A program made the translations under genes and the position numbers. This document shows, one piece after another, positions 1-11,920 of a stretch of 64,000 bases of DNA (the first letter of the stretch is position 1; every line of letters starts with the position of its first letter). The stretch is from positions 378,501-442,500 of the forward strand of contig JAMPIV010008058.1 of the NCBI GenBank assembly GCA_024509875.1, written 5' to 3'. Source of the DNA: Oreohelix idahoensis. Taxonomy: Eukaryota > Mollusca > Gastropoda > Stylommatophora > Oreohelicidae. The notes beneath the pieces were generated by a model, which saw only the letters and a list, made by a program, of their open reading frames with translations, did not search any database and was not told the origin of the DNA.

Positions 1-1907
1 GCTAAAAACACAACAGGACAAATGGAAAAATATAGAGAATATGTGACACTCAGAACAGAAGCAAAGAACAAAGTGCTAGCAGCAAAACAGAAGTCCTGGG
101 AAGAATTTGGAGAAAAGCTAGAAAAAGATGCACAAGAAAACCAGAAATTGTTCTATAAGACCCTAAAGAACATGAGGAAGGAAAAACAATGCCCTCTCAA
201 ATTTATAAAGGACAAGCAAGGCAAATTGCTTACTGCCCCGAAGGAAGTAATGGAAAGATGGAAAGAATATTTCTCAGAACTCCTGGATGGTGAGCATGGT
301 GAAGCATCAGAAATGATAACCACTAGCACAGAAGAGAAAACCAATGATGGTGAAGATGACATAAAGATGGAAGAACTGAGGGCAGCACTAGAGAAAATCA
401 AGATGGGCAAAGCAGCAGGGCATGATGGTATAACACCAGAAATGGTTAAGTACATGGGAGCATCAGGCGACCTATTACTCTTAAAGGTCCTACAGGCAGC
501 ATGGTGCAACAAGACCATACCAAAGGATTGGGAGATTGCCATCATAACACCAATTTTCAAAAAGGGTGACAATCGACAATGTGGAAACCATAGAGGCATA
601 TCCCTTCTCAGTGTCCCTGGTAAAATCTACTCTAGAATCCTAGAGCAGAGACTCCGACGCCTAGCTGAGCCACAATTGGATGAAGTCCAGTGTGGATTCC
701 GAGCAAACCGAAGTACTCAAGACCTAATCTTCACACTCAGACAGCTGAGTGAAAAGGCCCTTGAGTATAAGAGTGAGATCCATCTTTGTTTCTGGAAAAG
801 GCGTTTGACAGGGTCCCCTGGAGCAAACTTTGGGACTGTTTGGCAAGGAAGAATATTCCAGCACCTCTGATTCATGCTATACAGAGCTTCTACAAGTCTT
901 GCAGAAATTATGTGAGGACAGCAAACCATAAGTCAGAAGAGTTCAGGACCACCACTGGTGTAAGACAAGGTGATATCCTATCACCTTACCTCTTCATACT
1001 CCTTATGGACGATGTCATCAAGGCATGTAAGGAGAGAACAAGAAAGTATTCAGTGGGGTACTGGAAGATGAGACAGGTCTATATTTCGGAGCTGGCATTT
1101 GCTGATGATGTTGCCCTGATTGCTAAATCAGAGGCACATCTCCAATCCAACCTGCAAGTCTGGAAGGAAGAGCTGGAGAAGAGAGGGATGGTCATAAGCA
1201 GCTCTAAAACAAAATCCATGGTGATATCACGAGAAGAAAGAAAACATCAGATTAAGTTGGGAGAACAGGTCCTGGAGCAGGTCGACCACTTTAAATATCT
1301 CGGAGCTATTATAGACCGAAAGGGAGGCATCAAAGAAGAGTTGGCCACTCGAAAAGCAGCGGCTGGGAGACTTTTTCAGGCCATAAATCGTGGATTCCTC
1401 AGCAAGAAAGAGGTTGGTAAGAAAACGAAGATGGCTGTATACCGCTCCACCTATGTCCCAGTCTTGACATATGGATGCGAGTCGTGGGCAATGACTACAA
1501 CCCACAAAAGCCAGATCCAAACCTCAGAAATGAGGTATCTGAGGAAAGTGGTTGAAGTAACAAGAAGAGACATGGTCCGCAACCAGACGATCCGTCAAGG
1601 CCTAAAATCCCATCCGCTGCAGACCCAAATAGAACAGTCCCAACTAAGATGGTTTGGCCATGTCCGCAGAATGGGAGAAGATCGGCTACCACGACAAGCA
1701 TGGGAAACAAAGAGCCAGGGATCCAGACCTCCAGGACGACCCAGAGTCCGCTGGGAAGACAACATTAGACAATCTTTGAAGGACCGAGGACTAGAATGGA
1801 ACCAGGCCAGGAAGAAGACAGCTGATAGAATGGTCTGTCGCTCTCTCTTCCAAATCTCTACACCTCACGGTAGAAGGGGAACGACTAAGTAAGTAAGTAA
1901 GTAAGTA
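1..1907 (+). mobile_element. LINE family A, copy 1 (5' end beyond window)
   Basis: Non-LTR retrotransposon of the APE-endonuclease type. Its sequence corresponds base for base, with few differences, to about 13183-15082 in the second copy, so the endonuclease part lies left of the window. It ends in a (TAAG)n tail at 1886-1907. The 3.16-kb length of the complete sister copy and the very short 3' end are typical of the RTE clade; I infer the clade and did not test it. The copy is 5'-cut by the window edge, not necessarily truncated in the genome. Confidence 0.9.
22..1892 (+). pseudogene. LINE family A reverse transcriptase, frameshifted
   Basis: Two overlapping frames (22-~790 and 786-1892) together encode the linker, reverse transcriptase and C-terminal region. 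The fingers motif GKAAGHDGITPE lies in the first frame. GVRQGDILSPYLF and the catalytic AFADDVALIA are in the second. The C-terminal WFGHVRRM and RPPGRPR motifs are typical of this group of LINEs. Compared with the copy at 13978-13990, seven bases are missing at about 790, just upstream of the motif A aspartate; this deletion causes the frameshift. The final stop codon TAA is supplied by the first unit of the TAAG tail, so there is no 3' UTR. Not translatable as one protein, hence pseudogene. Confidence 0.9.
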
Positions 1908-2689
1908 AAAACAATAGCAAAAATCTCAGTAGTTGAAGCTAGCTTGTGTATTTGTGATTTGCCGTTTTTATATAAATAAATGAAAAATCCTTACGATTTT
2001 CTTTCAGCTGTTCTGTCCCTAGCTATCAATATGTAAGCTAATGGTACTTTATTGGACTAGTGATGATGATGATTTCGACAACCTGGCGAAAAGGTGGTGA
2101 GGATTAATTTGGCAATCCATTGGGGGTCTGTAATCGGTAAACAAAAGTTAAGAACCGCTGCCCAAAGTGATAATACGGACAAAATTATCTTAATAGTTTC
2201 CTCTCGTAAATTTCTCTCACTGCTGTTGGTTTTTTTTTCCTCGTTCACATTCATTTCTAACGGCTGTACTTTAAATTTTTTTTATTTTTTTTTACACACA
2301 TGTTGTATTCGCAGTTCGACTTCGTTTCTTCTGATGAGGACATGATCATATGCTGCACAACAAAAAGACTGACGGTGGTGTTACTTGGTCCCTGAAACAC
2401 AGTGAACATACGATTCTATTTCTAAAACGCCTGCAGAATCCTCACCACACCTGCCCTGCCTAAGCAATTTTCATTCTGGAACTCTGTGTCTCAGAGAAAA
2501 AAGATGCTGGAGGTAACATCGGCAACACTAGGTTTTCTTCCACTAACCCCGAGTCGACGAACAAGGAGGTAGAATATGCTTGGGAAGAGTCACCACTAAC
2601 TGTAGTTGCCTTTCACATTTAGATCTACATCACTATTTACACGTGAAATTAAATTGTTTCAGCTCTCCTTCCATATTATAAAATGCTGT
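1908..2689. other. No recognised feature
   Basis: AT-rich sequence with short T runs (2229-2300). No open frame here resembles a known family; I see nothing to annotate. Confidence 0.5.
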
Positions 2690-3540
2690 CCTCTTTGTAC
2701 ATAAACAACACACAACTGAAGTGGAATCCAGTGGACTCTGACTGGAAAGTTGGATGATCTGGATTTTGCTGATGACTTGGCTCTTCTGTCCCATGGCCGT
2801 TTTCGGATGCACGACAGATTGAAAACACTTAGTGAGAGGTCACAGCGATTGGGTCTGAAAATACACAGGGAAAAGACAAAGATAATGAGAATAAATGCAG
2901 GTAATGAAAACAGGGTTGAACTTGAAGAAGCACCCATACAAGATGTAGAAACGTACACATATCTTGGCAGCAATATAGACAAAGTTGGAGGGGCAGACAG
3001 TGATATTAAGGTGGGAATACAAGGAGCGAGAGGGGCTTTCATTGCGTTGGGAAACGTATGTAGATCAGCAGAAATCGGATCCAATACGTAGATAAGAATC
3101 TTTAACTCAAATGTGGAGTCAGTCCTATTGTATGGCTCTGAGACATGGAGAACAACAAAGACAACAACCAAAAAGCTACAGACTTTCATAAATGGGTGCT
3201 TGCGTAGAATAGAGGGATTAAAATGGTATGACAAGGTTACCAACGTGGAACTGATGACAAGTGCCAGTGGAACAAGAGATGAGAAGAAGACGATGGCGAT
3301 GGATAGGACACACACTGAGGAAACTTGTTGATAGCATTACAAGGCAGTCCTTGTTCTGGAACCCCCAGGGCAAGAGAGGCAGAGGTAGACCAAGAAGCAC
3401 ATGGAGAAGAGAGCTGGAAACAGAGGTGAAAGTGATGAGGAGAACGTGGAAAGAACTTGAGATGATGGCACGTGACAGGATCACTTGGCATGTGTTTGTT
3501 GAAGGCCTATGCTCCTTTGGGAGTGGAGGGTTATGACATG
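2690..3540 (+). pseudogene. LINE family C reverse transcriptase, 3' fragment
   Basis: 5'-truncated and frameshifted LINE remnant. The segment 2750-3091 carries the RT active-site motif LDFADDLALLSH followed by the thumb region (TYLGSNIDKVGG). After a stop at 3091 the frame 3113-3331 continues with LLYGSETWRTT. After a further frameshift, 3261-3536 carries RRWRWIGHTLRK and KRGRGRPRSTWRR, the usual C-terminus of this class of LINE. A shorter copy of the same 3' end lies in reverse orientation at 15441-15678. The protein part is clear from the motifs; the exact clade is not. Confidence 0.85.
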
Positions 3541-3714
3541 ACACTTTGTGCATTGCACTTAATTTTCTCTACATTTTATTTCACTTTATTTGAATTTCTT
3601 GTATCAATTGTTTTATCTATTACGCCCTATTGTCATTTCTCTTTTATTAGTTTTATTGTTCGAATTATTTGTCCTTTACCGTTGCATGGAACAGACTTGG
3701 GGATTGAGATTATA

Positions 3715-4221
3715 CCAGGGTGTTCCACGAAAAAGCGGCCCGTGACGTCATGGAATGCTGACGTATTGTGTCGGAAGTAGTGTGAATGGCCAAGTAGCCC
3801 TAGCGTTGTAGAAATGTGACGTCCTAACAGTTGGTTATATACATTTTTCGGCATTAACGACCGACCCTGTTGTACGCCATTTTGAAATCAACTTCTGTAT
3901 GCCACTCTTTGCAGGAATTTTAGAACCAGAAAACGTTGATGCAAAAATTTCAGATGTTTTTTTCTTAATGATCCCGTATGGATATAATTCTCAACAATAG
4001 TTTTCCTTTCTTGCAGTGAAAACTGAATTGTGATAGACAGTTTATTTAAACACACACGATAGTTTTCAAATACTCACGGTCCAATCACGGAAAATAATTT
4101 AGGTCAATCTAGTACTACTTGGAACCTTTTATAACCGACATATTTGTAAACATTGAAAAATGCTGAAAAATCTGGCTACTTTCACGTTGTGAATGGGGCC
4201 ACGTTTTCGTGGAACACCCTG
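3715..4221. mobile_element. MITE with mariner/Tc1-type ends
   Basis: Terminal inverted repeats of about 20-27 bp (GGGTGTTCCACGAAAA at 3718 and its inverse ending at 4220) bound a 507-bp non-coding element. It is flanked by TA on both sides (3713-3714 and 4222-4223), the target duplication of Tc1/mariner elements. There is no transposase inside, so it would be moved in trans. Confidence 0.75.
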
Positions 4222-4223
4222 TA

Positions 4224-6479
4224 CTAAAAAAAAAAATATTAAAATTTCTCCACACTTAATACAAGTGTTATGTTCTTTCTTTCTCTTCACTGCTTTTATT
4301 CGTGGAAACAACATTTCTTTCTTGATTCAGTAATCAACTTTTACAGCTAACCCAATTCAGAAACCGCAGCCCATGAAACATTTTCATTTTTAATGTTGTT
4401 TTTTTTTTTTTTTTTTTTTTTTTTTGAAATAATTCGCATTGCTAACTGTTGCGTGCATATTTTGACGCACATATTACAAAAATACGATATGGCTATTTAA
4501 TATGGAAAATATATATTTGCATTCATTTGTGTATGAAAATGCTTCCTCTGGTAAAGCTAGATAATTCATGATTGATTTACACTTTTGATTATATGAGTGA
4601 TCTTTCTTGATATTGATTCGGCGCATGGATATTGAATTCATGTCCGTTCTTATTTGTTCGGGCCAGAAAATAGATTAATTTTGCTTGTTATGTTTATGGC
4701 CTGAATTCATGCGTACTACTTGTCTAGTGCAAGAAGATTCAGTCGTATATTGTATACCTTTGTATGTTCAGGTCGGACTATATTCTTTCTGGCGGAATCT
4801 AGCGCAGGTTTTCGTAGTCCTACTGGGTTGTGAAGAGTTCCGATAATGTCGCCAAGAATGGCTGAGTGCTTTTTCCAGGGCTGGCACTGTTTAAGGTTTA
4901 ACAGTGATTCGTAGATGTTTTCCAGGAGAAGTTTATGTCTCTGCAAGAGTCTATTTGTCAGAGATCCTCCTTATATGTGTGATTCGGACTCCAGGTAATG
5001 CCAGACCCTATTTTTGATGATCTCGAGTCGGTTAGACCTAGATGGAACATTGTGCTTCGCATCGCTAGGGTCGTGCTTGTATCGACGAAGATGACAGGCT
5101 TTCCTACAGCAGTTATGTCTACATGAAGTAACTGGATTACTGTAGAGCTGTATGGAAAACTTTATGAAATTATTTATATGCACATTCTAAATTAACTTTG
5201 GCTTATATCTACCCTCCTGCGAGTGAGTGAGCGACAACTCAGGAAGGCGGCCATGTTATATTCCTGTCATCATATTTTTGATCACTGTCAAGAGAACAGA
5301 TTATGTATCCTACTATCGGGCAGTGGTATCGAGATCTTGTTATGAGATGAAAACCCACTATCGTGGTTTATGATTATTATACAAACATTGGACATATCTC
5401 AGCTTAAGAACTTAGCTATGAAATGAAGGTTCGGCCAATGACTTTTGTATGTTTACCGATCCTCATTGACGCGTTCAGTCAGTAGAGGATACGGCGATTA
5501 GTTACCAGAACAGTGAATGCTACCTTGGGTTGAATGATATTTCACTACTACATGAATGTATCATCCACGATTCAAATAACCAATGAATTTATGTCAACAT
5601 GTACCCATGACTGTATCCGTGCTGTCCAAGTGTGCGTGCCTTTATTAAACCATTGAAATGTCAGCGGCAGTTCAAGTCGTCATTGCAGTACATGAGAGTG
5701 TGTGAAAGATATTATCAAGTGGTCTGTTACACCGAACTACTACACCATTCGCGTTACTTGACACTCCCACTCAATGTCAACATGACAGGTTCATTCGATG
5801 ATGCAGAGGTAACTGAAGAAGACTTTCTTCAGTGATGATCAGTGCATGACCCTAAACATAACATCCGCATCCAGACATTCAACAGTGGCCAATACACAAC
5901 AACACGTTTATTCTACAGCAAAGTGTATTATTCTACACTAACATTTTTTTTTCACACCATGCACTCGAATTACTTGCCCCTTTTCCTTTGCAAGTAACGG
6001 CGTCAAGGCAGGAATTTTATCAAAGTAAATGGACAACTGTCCATATTTAATACATTTTAAATTTAATGTTTAATTGTGTTATGTTTCTTTGTGCAAAACA
6101 TTTGTTATAATTTACTTGTAAACAACTACGCCTTATCTTGTCCTTCATCTATAGTTAATGATACATTTGCACTTTTATTTTGTTATTCTATTACGTCCCT
6201 TATTAAATCGTTTTTCTTCACTAATCAATTATTTATCTTTCTTTATATCAATGTACTGGAGTTCGGGACAAGATTTTCACACGCACACACTCACGCGCGC
6301 GAGAGCACACACAAAGCTCAACTCTCCACAATAACTACTACTGTATTTTATCTTCCTCTTGTTTCCGGTGAATCTTGGAAAGAACATTTCTTCTATGATA
6401 TCATGGGGGAGAAGAGATGAGGGCAACCCGATTGCACTACTTGATATATTTCATTTTTTTTTTTCATTGATTCCTTCGT
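4224..6479. other. Intergenic stretch, no gene recognised
   Basis: Contains a T27 homopolymer at 4399-4425, which could be the end of an old retroposed copy. Small frames such as 4716-4946 (minus, 76 codons), 4971-5183 (minus) and 5632-5835 (plus) show no motif I recognise and are short enough to be chance. Nothing else seen. Confidence 0.4.
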
Positions 6480-6840
6480 AGGTTGTTACAACAACAACAC
6501 CAGCAACTAGGAATACAACAACATCTACAAGTAAACAAAACCAAATACTACAACTATACCAACATCAACAAATACAACTGCAACAACTTTAATAACTTAA
6601 ACTATAACAACCAAAACAACATCAGCAACTACAACAATAACATCAACAACTGCAATAAGTACAACTACGACAACATCTACACCAACAGCATCAAGAATTA
6701 CAAACACATTATTGTCGTCAGTAACAACATCAAAACTACAATTATGACTACAACAACAAAATATCAATAACTTCAATAACAAAAACTATAACAAGCACAT
6801 CAACAACTACTACCACAACCATATTGATAACAACACTACA
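6480..6840. repeat. CAA/ACA-rich degenerate trinucleotide tract
   Basis: About 360 bp almost free of G on the plus strand, made of imperfect ACA, CAA and ATA units such as ACAACAACAC and CAACATCAACAAC. The Asn-rich frame across it is a translation of the repeat, not a gene. Confidence 0.85.
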
Positions 6841-7215
6841 GATAAAAGAAAGAACGAAAGAAAAACGAAGAAAAAATAAAACTAATGGAAAAAAAAGAAT
6901 AATAAAAAAGAAAGAAAGAAAGAATTAAAGAGAAACGAAAAGACAGATAGAAGGCAAGAAAGAATAAAAAAGAAGGAAGGTATGAAAGAAAGAAGGAAGG
7001 GAATGAAGAAAGAGAGACAAACAGAAACTAAAAACGAATGAACAAGAGAAATAAAAACAGAGAGAAACGAAGAAATAAAGATAGATATTCCGAACGATAG
7101 GCAAACAAACGTACGGATAGAAATAAAGAAAAAAGACAGAAAGAAAGTAATAACGACGGGAAGAAAGAATTAAAGAAACATGAAGGAAGGAATGAAAGAA
7201 AAACAGAAAGACCCC
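6841..7215. repeat. Polypurine GAAA/GGAA tract
   Basis: About 375 bp of nearly uninterrupted purines on the plus strand (GAAAGAAAG, AAGGAAGG units) directly following the CAA-rich tract. Long polypurine stretches can form triplex DNA. The Phe/Ser-rich minus-strand frame here is an artefact of composition. Confidence 0.85.
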
Positions 7216-7252
7216 TCTCTGAAACATTAAATTAGTAAATAAATAAGTAACG

Positions 7253-7410
7253 GTAATTAACAGATACTCGTTGGACATAAAGGATGACACTAAACAACAG
7301 AAATGAAAATATAAGAGAAAGGCTTGCCGCGAATCGAAAGCCTATCACTTATATTTTCTTTTCTGTTGTCTAGTGTCATCCTGTATGTCCAACGTTTGCC
7401 TGTTAATTAC
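7253..7410. repeat. Hairpin of two opposed SINE-tail copies
   Basis: Left arm 7253-7325 and right arm 7338-7410 are inverted copies, about 85 percent matching by eye, separated by a 12-nt loop. Both arms contain AGTGTCATCC and TGTTAATTA-type blocks. A third copy at 11077-11149 lies directly behind a tRNA-like B box, so the unit looks like the 3' part of a tRNA-derived SINE. The loop retains GAATCGAA, the reverse complement of B-box core TTCGATTC. Confidence 0.8.
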
Positions 7411-10400
7411 TAACATAGTATATTCTACATAGGACACACAAATTACCAATATTAACAAATTCTAATAGTTATGTAATGTACTTTTATCGAAATCTCTTAA
7501 AGCAGTAGTGTACAAAAAATTCCTTCAGTATTTCCCACTGGAAAGTTCTCAGATGCTTTAACTGAAACAAATAAATAAAACTATATGTAGCGCCTAGTCG
7601 GAAATACTGACTGTACCAATCAAATTGGTGTATTCCGTTATCTTGTGTTAAGTCACCCAACAACATAACTTGCTGTACCCATAACACCCATACTAATAAA
7701 CCAATGTAACTAAACAAAACGCCACTGCAATATCATTAACGGCATAAACATAACCGTGGCTTTCAACGAAACCAAAAAAAAAAATGTTTGTACACAAGCA
7801 AAAGTACACAATCACGTAACCTGCTACAATGACATAGGTACTGGAATTGAAATCGAGATACACTTCACTAGAACATAACATACGGAAATACAATTTTGGC
7901 AATAATGAAGAAGATTAGGACGACCCTACTACACAAACACAACAGTAGGCGGTGGAAGAAGACAAAAGATACACTAGGACAGCAGCTGATGGCTAATTAC
8001 AAACCGTAACTGTTAACGTACGAAAACAGGAGATTGAGAAATTAACGTATGTACATGATAGTAAGAAGAATACAGGAGAATACCCCAATCAAACATGGCA
8101 CAGAGATACTTTATAAACATGACACTGTGCACACAAACCAGACCTTCACCACTAATACACTAAAATGTGTAATGTGAATTATGCAGTGCAGCCGATAGGG
8201 TCAGCTCTATGTGCCCGTGCTCTGGCACACAATTCATCCTGCAACCGTTCTTAATAACAGTTTAACACAATCCCTTTCCGCAATGCAAAAGAGAAAATCC
8301 TTAACTCACCACAAGAAATGACAAGAAAATTATACGTCTACAAAGACATAACAAAAACCTATAATGGACAATGAAGAGACCAAAGGCTGTATGGTACAAC
8401 ACAAAACAGGTTGGAGGAAGTACTCACCAACCAAAGGGAAAAGAAGCAACAGGAGAATGATTACTAATTATATAATACTACAAAGTAGGAAAGTACTAAA
8501 AGAAAAATTAATACCGGATAATATATAATAGTAATATTACTAAATTAGGAAAAGTAACTTTAAATAAATTTAATTGATGATCTCCGAAGGTCTGGGCTCC
8601 TGATGACGACGTTAATACCTTCAGCTCCTTAGTCACTGATGATCCAATGGTCCACACCCCGATTGACACGTTACAAAGTTACATAAAGTTACGAATATTG
8701 TCACTTAGAATGGCCTCTGAATGGTCCTAGCACTATTATATAAGGCTCAAAGTCCCCACTTGCCTCTAGATAGTGCCTTGTCTTAACTGAAATATCACAG
8801 GCCGGTGAAGCAAAACGTTAGTCCACACGCATCAATGTTCTACAGCATTTGTATGCAAGTCCGTCGTCAGCACAAGGCGAGGTTTTCCCAGCTCAACTCC
8901 AATACTATTTCACAAGTTCATGAAAGTTAACACCATTTGCAACGGTGTAGCTGAGGATAGACAGCAGTGAAGGACCCTGTCTGCTGATGCTTCCACCATG
9001 GCACCCCTACGACCCATGACGGGTTACGGGTTGAGATGAGATGATGAGTGCAGCCTTCTACGCGAGAAAAAGTTCAAAACTGCTTGTGATGAAAGACTGC
9101 AGTCTTTTGTATGAGGCAAAGATCATAACATATCTGGTACTGCGCAGCTTCTTGCAACTTCCATAACGACCGTGTGCAAAAGCACGATAATGTAATGCAC
9201 TAGCTCCAGTGTTCGGCATGCACCAAGTTGCACACGAACACTCAACCACTTGATTTCCACGGGTACGTCGTCTCCTGAGCCAATGAACACTATGTAGTGG
9301 TAACACTGTCCCACTGTTGGCTTCAAAACGGCGCTGCAGCGGCCCGTAGTCTTGACCAGCCTGACGCTGAAATGAATGCTACCAAGGCTGCCATTCACTG
9401 GTTCGCACAACATGAGTTAGCAGCAACACTGTCGTCATCTCAGTTGGCAGACAATAACATGAATGACAACGAACCTGCTATAGTTTGGTTGACACTGCAG
9501 ACGTTGGCAGGCAACGGCGTCGTTTTCTTTACAAGAGGGATGTACACAATGTCGCACTGACGTTTATTAGCTCTGGCACTAACCCCACAATAAGGTCCTC
9601 CAAGTACCACTTGGTCACTACCAACTCCTCATAACCGACTAGAAGTCGTGACATGAAATTTCCAGCTACACACCTATAACTGACACCTTTTGTCTATCAA
9701 CGGTAGCAATAGTGCTACTTTCAACTTGCAAAGAGCCTTACACATGTCCTCCCACACTATTACACAGGCAAAGTGAGAGCGCACTGTGCATAATAAATAC
9801 CGCCTTGTATTCCTTCTCTACACCATTACTGAAAGTCATAATCAATTATCATCCTCCAACACGTCTCAAAAAACTCCAAACTGGCAACACTGATCAAGCT
9901 TAATTCGTGAACTGAAAATCACCCGAGGAGAAAGTAAACAAACGAAAAACCCTTCATTATGTCTTGCTAATCCGTGTCCCTCAGTATTCAAATTACCTGA
10001 ACACTGCGTGACTGAAAAACAGGTCTACAGTATATATGACTCAAAATAGATTTCTGACCTGGCGCTTGCTCGAAACTAATAACAAAAGAGAAGGGAACAC
10101 GGTGGCGAATTTACTCTCCCTATTTTCAAGCAGAACATGAAAAGATAATGAATGAAGCAATACCAAATTTGAGGACCCATATACGTGCTCCCCACCTGAT
10201 ACAGTATATGCTACATAGAACACACATACGTCTTAGTACTCGAAATACTCCACAAGAGAACGAGGGACGGAGCTGTACACATTCAAATAATAACCAACTC
10301 AAGTCATATTCCCATCTCTATCCAATATATTTAGAAAACTGAGACCACAAAATTACTATCCTATACAGTCAGTAAAGTCTATCACATCAATGAAAATCCC

Positions 10401-11029
10401 AGATCAGAAAAATAAATTATATCCACACAAATAAATATCTTCTCGCACTCGGCGATTCACGTCGACCATCACCACACAAGAACTTCCTCGCTCTCTCCAG
10501 CTTATTTTTGTCCTTGCACCAATTATAACTCACCTTGCATTCACCCCTGACATGCTGACCTCGTTGTTTCGTGTTGTCAAGTTCCCACCACTCTACTGAC
10601 TACCTCTCCTACACCACTAACATTACGTTCCTGCTCCCAGCGGAGCACAGACACTCCACATCGAGTTAATCAAGTTGTGTCAATTACCTTTATTTGTTAT
10701 TTACTAATGTATTTACTATTCACACGACTCAAAGTTTCCTTCATTATTTATTTAATAGTTCACACATCCGTGACTTTAACCTACCCGTCAAATCTGTATT
10801 ATTCGTCTTCAATTACACATTAAATGACAAGTATTTCGGCCTTTATTTGGTCTATACTTGCTGATAGGAAAGTTATACTGTATTAATGAATGCGTCTTTA
10901 AACTGTCTGGGTCGTCCACGGGTCCTATATACCATAGTTGTGTGACTGTCATGAGAATGACCTCAACCAATAATGCACTTTTTCTGGAGTGCAAAATTGG
11001 CTGAGCGTCCTTTCACTATGGACTGTCAC
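7411..11029. other. Intergenic stretch, no gene recognised
   Basis: About 3.6 kb of AT-rich single-copy-looking sequence. Short frames around 9058-9560 on both strands overlap each other and show no family motif. A segment near 10680-10760 (TTATTTACTAATGTATTTAC) resembles the sequence at 11150-11185 and 11574-11620, so a local low-copy repeat is present. I find no gene or RNA. Confidence 0.4.
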
Positions 11030-11149
11030 AGCAAGGCGATGGCGCCGTTTGGTTAGTCCTAGGTTCGATTCCCGGTAAGCCTATCACTTATATTTTCTTT
11101 TCTGTTGTCTAGTGTCATCCTTTATGTCCAACGTGTACCTGTTAATTAT
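11030..11149 (+). mobile_element. tRNA-derived SINE 3' fragment
   Basis: A Pol III B box-like block GGTTCGATTCCCGG (about 11062-11075) is followed by the conserved tail unit also present twice in the 7253-7410 hairpin. No clear A box was identified, so the 5' part is missing or diverged. Assignment as a SINE is inferred from the B box plus the three-copy tail. Confidence 0.55.
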
Positions 11150-11185
11150 CTCTATTTATTTATTTACTAATCTATTTACTGTTCA

Positions 11186-11573
11186 AAGCCGGATCCAAAC
11201 CTCAGAAATGAGGTATCTGAGGAAGGTAGTTGAAGTAACAAGAAAGACATGGTTCGCAACCAGACGATACGTCAAGGCCTAAAAACCCAACGCTGCAGAC
11301 CAAAGTAGAACAGTCCCAACTAAGATGGTTTTTCCATGTCTGCATTATGGAAGAAGATCGGCAACCACGACAAGCATGGGAAACTAAGAGCCAGGGATCC
11401 CCACCTCCAGGACGACCCGAAGTCCGCTGGGAGGACAACATTAGACAATCTTTGACGGACCCATGACTAGAATGGAACCAAGCCAGGAGGAAGACAGCCG
11501 ATAGAATAATATGGCGCTCTCTCTTACAAACCTCTACACCTCATGGTAGAAGAGGAACGACTAAGTAAGTAAG
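11186..11573 (+). mobile_element. LINE family A, 5'-truncated copy
   Basis: 388-bp copy of the last part of family A (equivalent to about 14705-15082), ending in TAAGTAAG. It is flanked by an 11-bp direct repeat TTTACTGTTCA at 11175-11185 and 11574-11584. This target duplication proves target-primed insertion of a truncated copy. It contains small indels and cannot code. Confidence 0.9.
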
Positions 11574-11681
11574 TTTACTGTTCACATGACTCAATGTTTT
11601 CTCCATTATTTACTTAGAATGATTAGCAAGTCATTCTTGTAACTAATCGTCAGGTTGTATTTTAAAGTAATTGAAAGACAG

Positions 11682-11832
11682 ATCTGTACTTGTGCTTTGT
11701 TGATTACACTAAGATATTTGACAAAGTGAAACATAAGGAAATTATCAAAATGTCAGAAAGTATCAACATTGATGGTAAAGACTTGAGGATAATAAAGAAC
11801 ATGTACAGTCAACAAACAACAGCTGTAACGAA
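11682..11832 (+). pseudogene. LINE reverse transcriptase fragment, motif A region
   Basis: A frame starting near 11682 reads through LYLCFVDYTKIFDKVKH, the palm motif A of LINE reverse transcriptases with its catalytic aspartate, then DGKDLRIIKNMY, before a stop near 11836. Only about 50 codons are recognisable. It abuts a fragment of a different LINE at 11833 onward. Too short for a family name. Confidence 0.7.
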
Positions 11833-11920
11833 TTAGCCAAGAAAGGTAGATCTGATAAAAATCTAATAAATGTAGGGACGAGTAAATCAGAGATTAAGAG
11901 CTTAATTAAAGATTTAATAA
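11833..11920 (+). pseudogene. RNase H-type LINE C-terminus, left part (interrupted)
   Basis: Starts with NELAKKG, which resembles the end of the RNase H domain in I/Jockey-type LINEs. The same reading continues at 15101 beyond the inserted family A LINE. The last 18 bases (11903-11920) are the target site duplicated at 15083-15100. Confidence 0.6.

Noticed and set aside
4716..5183. Two minus-strand frames that might be a decayed transposon gene
   Set aside because: Adjacent and in plausible order, but no recognised domain and separated by a stop; insufficient support.
6925..7290. 121-codon Phe/Ser-rich membrane-like protein on the minus strand
   Set aside because: Antisense reading of the GAAA polypurine tract; hydrophobicity is a composition artefact.
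9058..9560. Possible small genes on both strands
   Set aside because: Mutually overlapping frames of 82-96 codons without motifs, splice context or coding bias I could defend.
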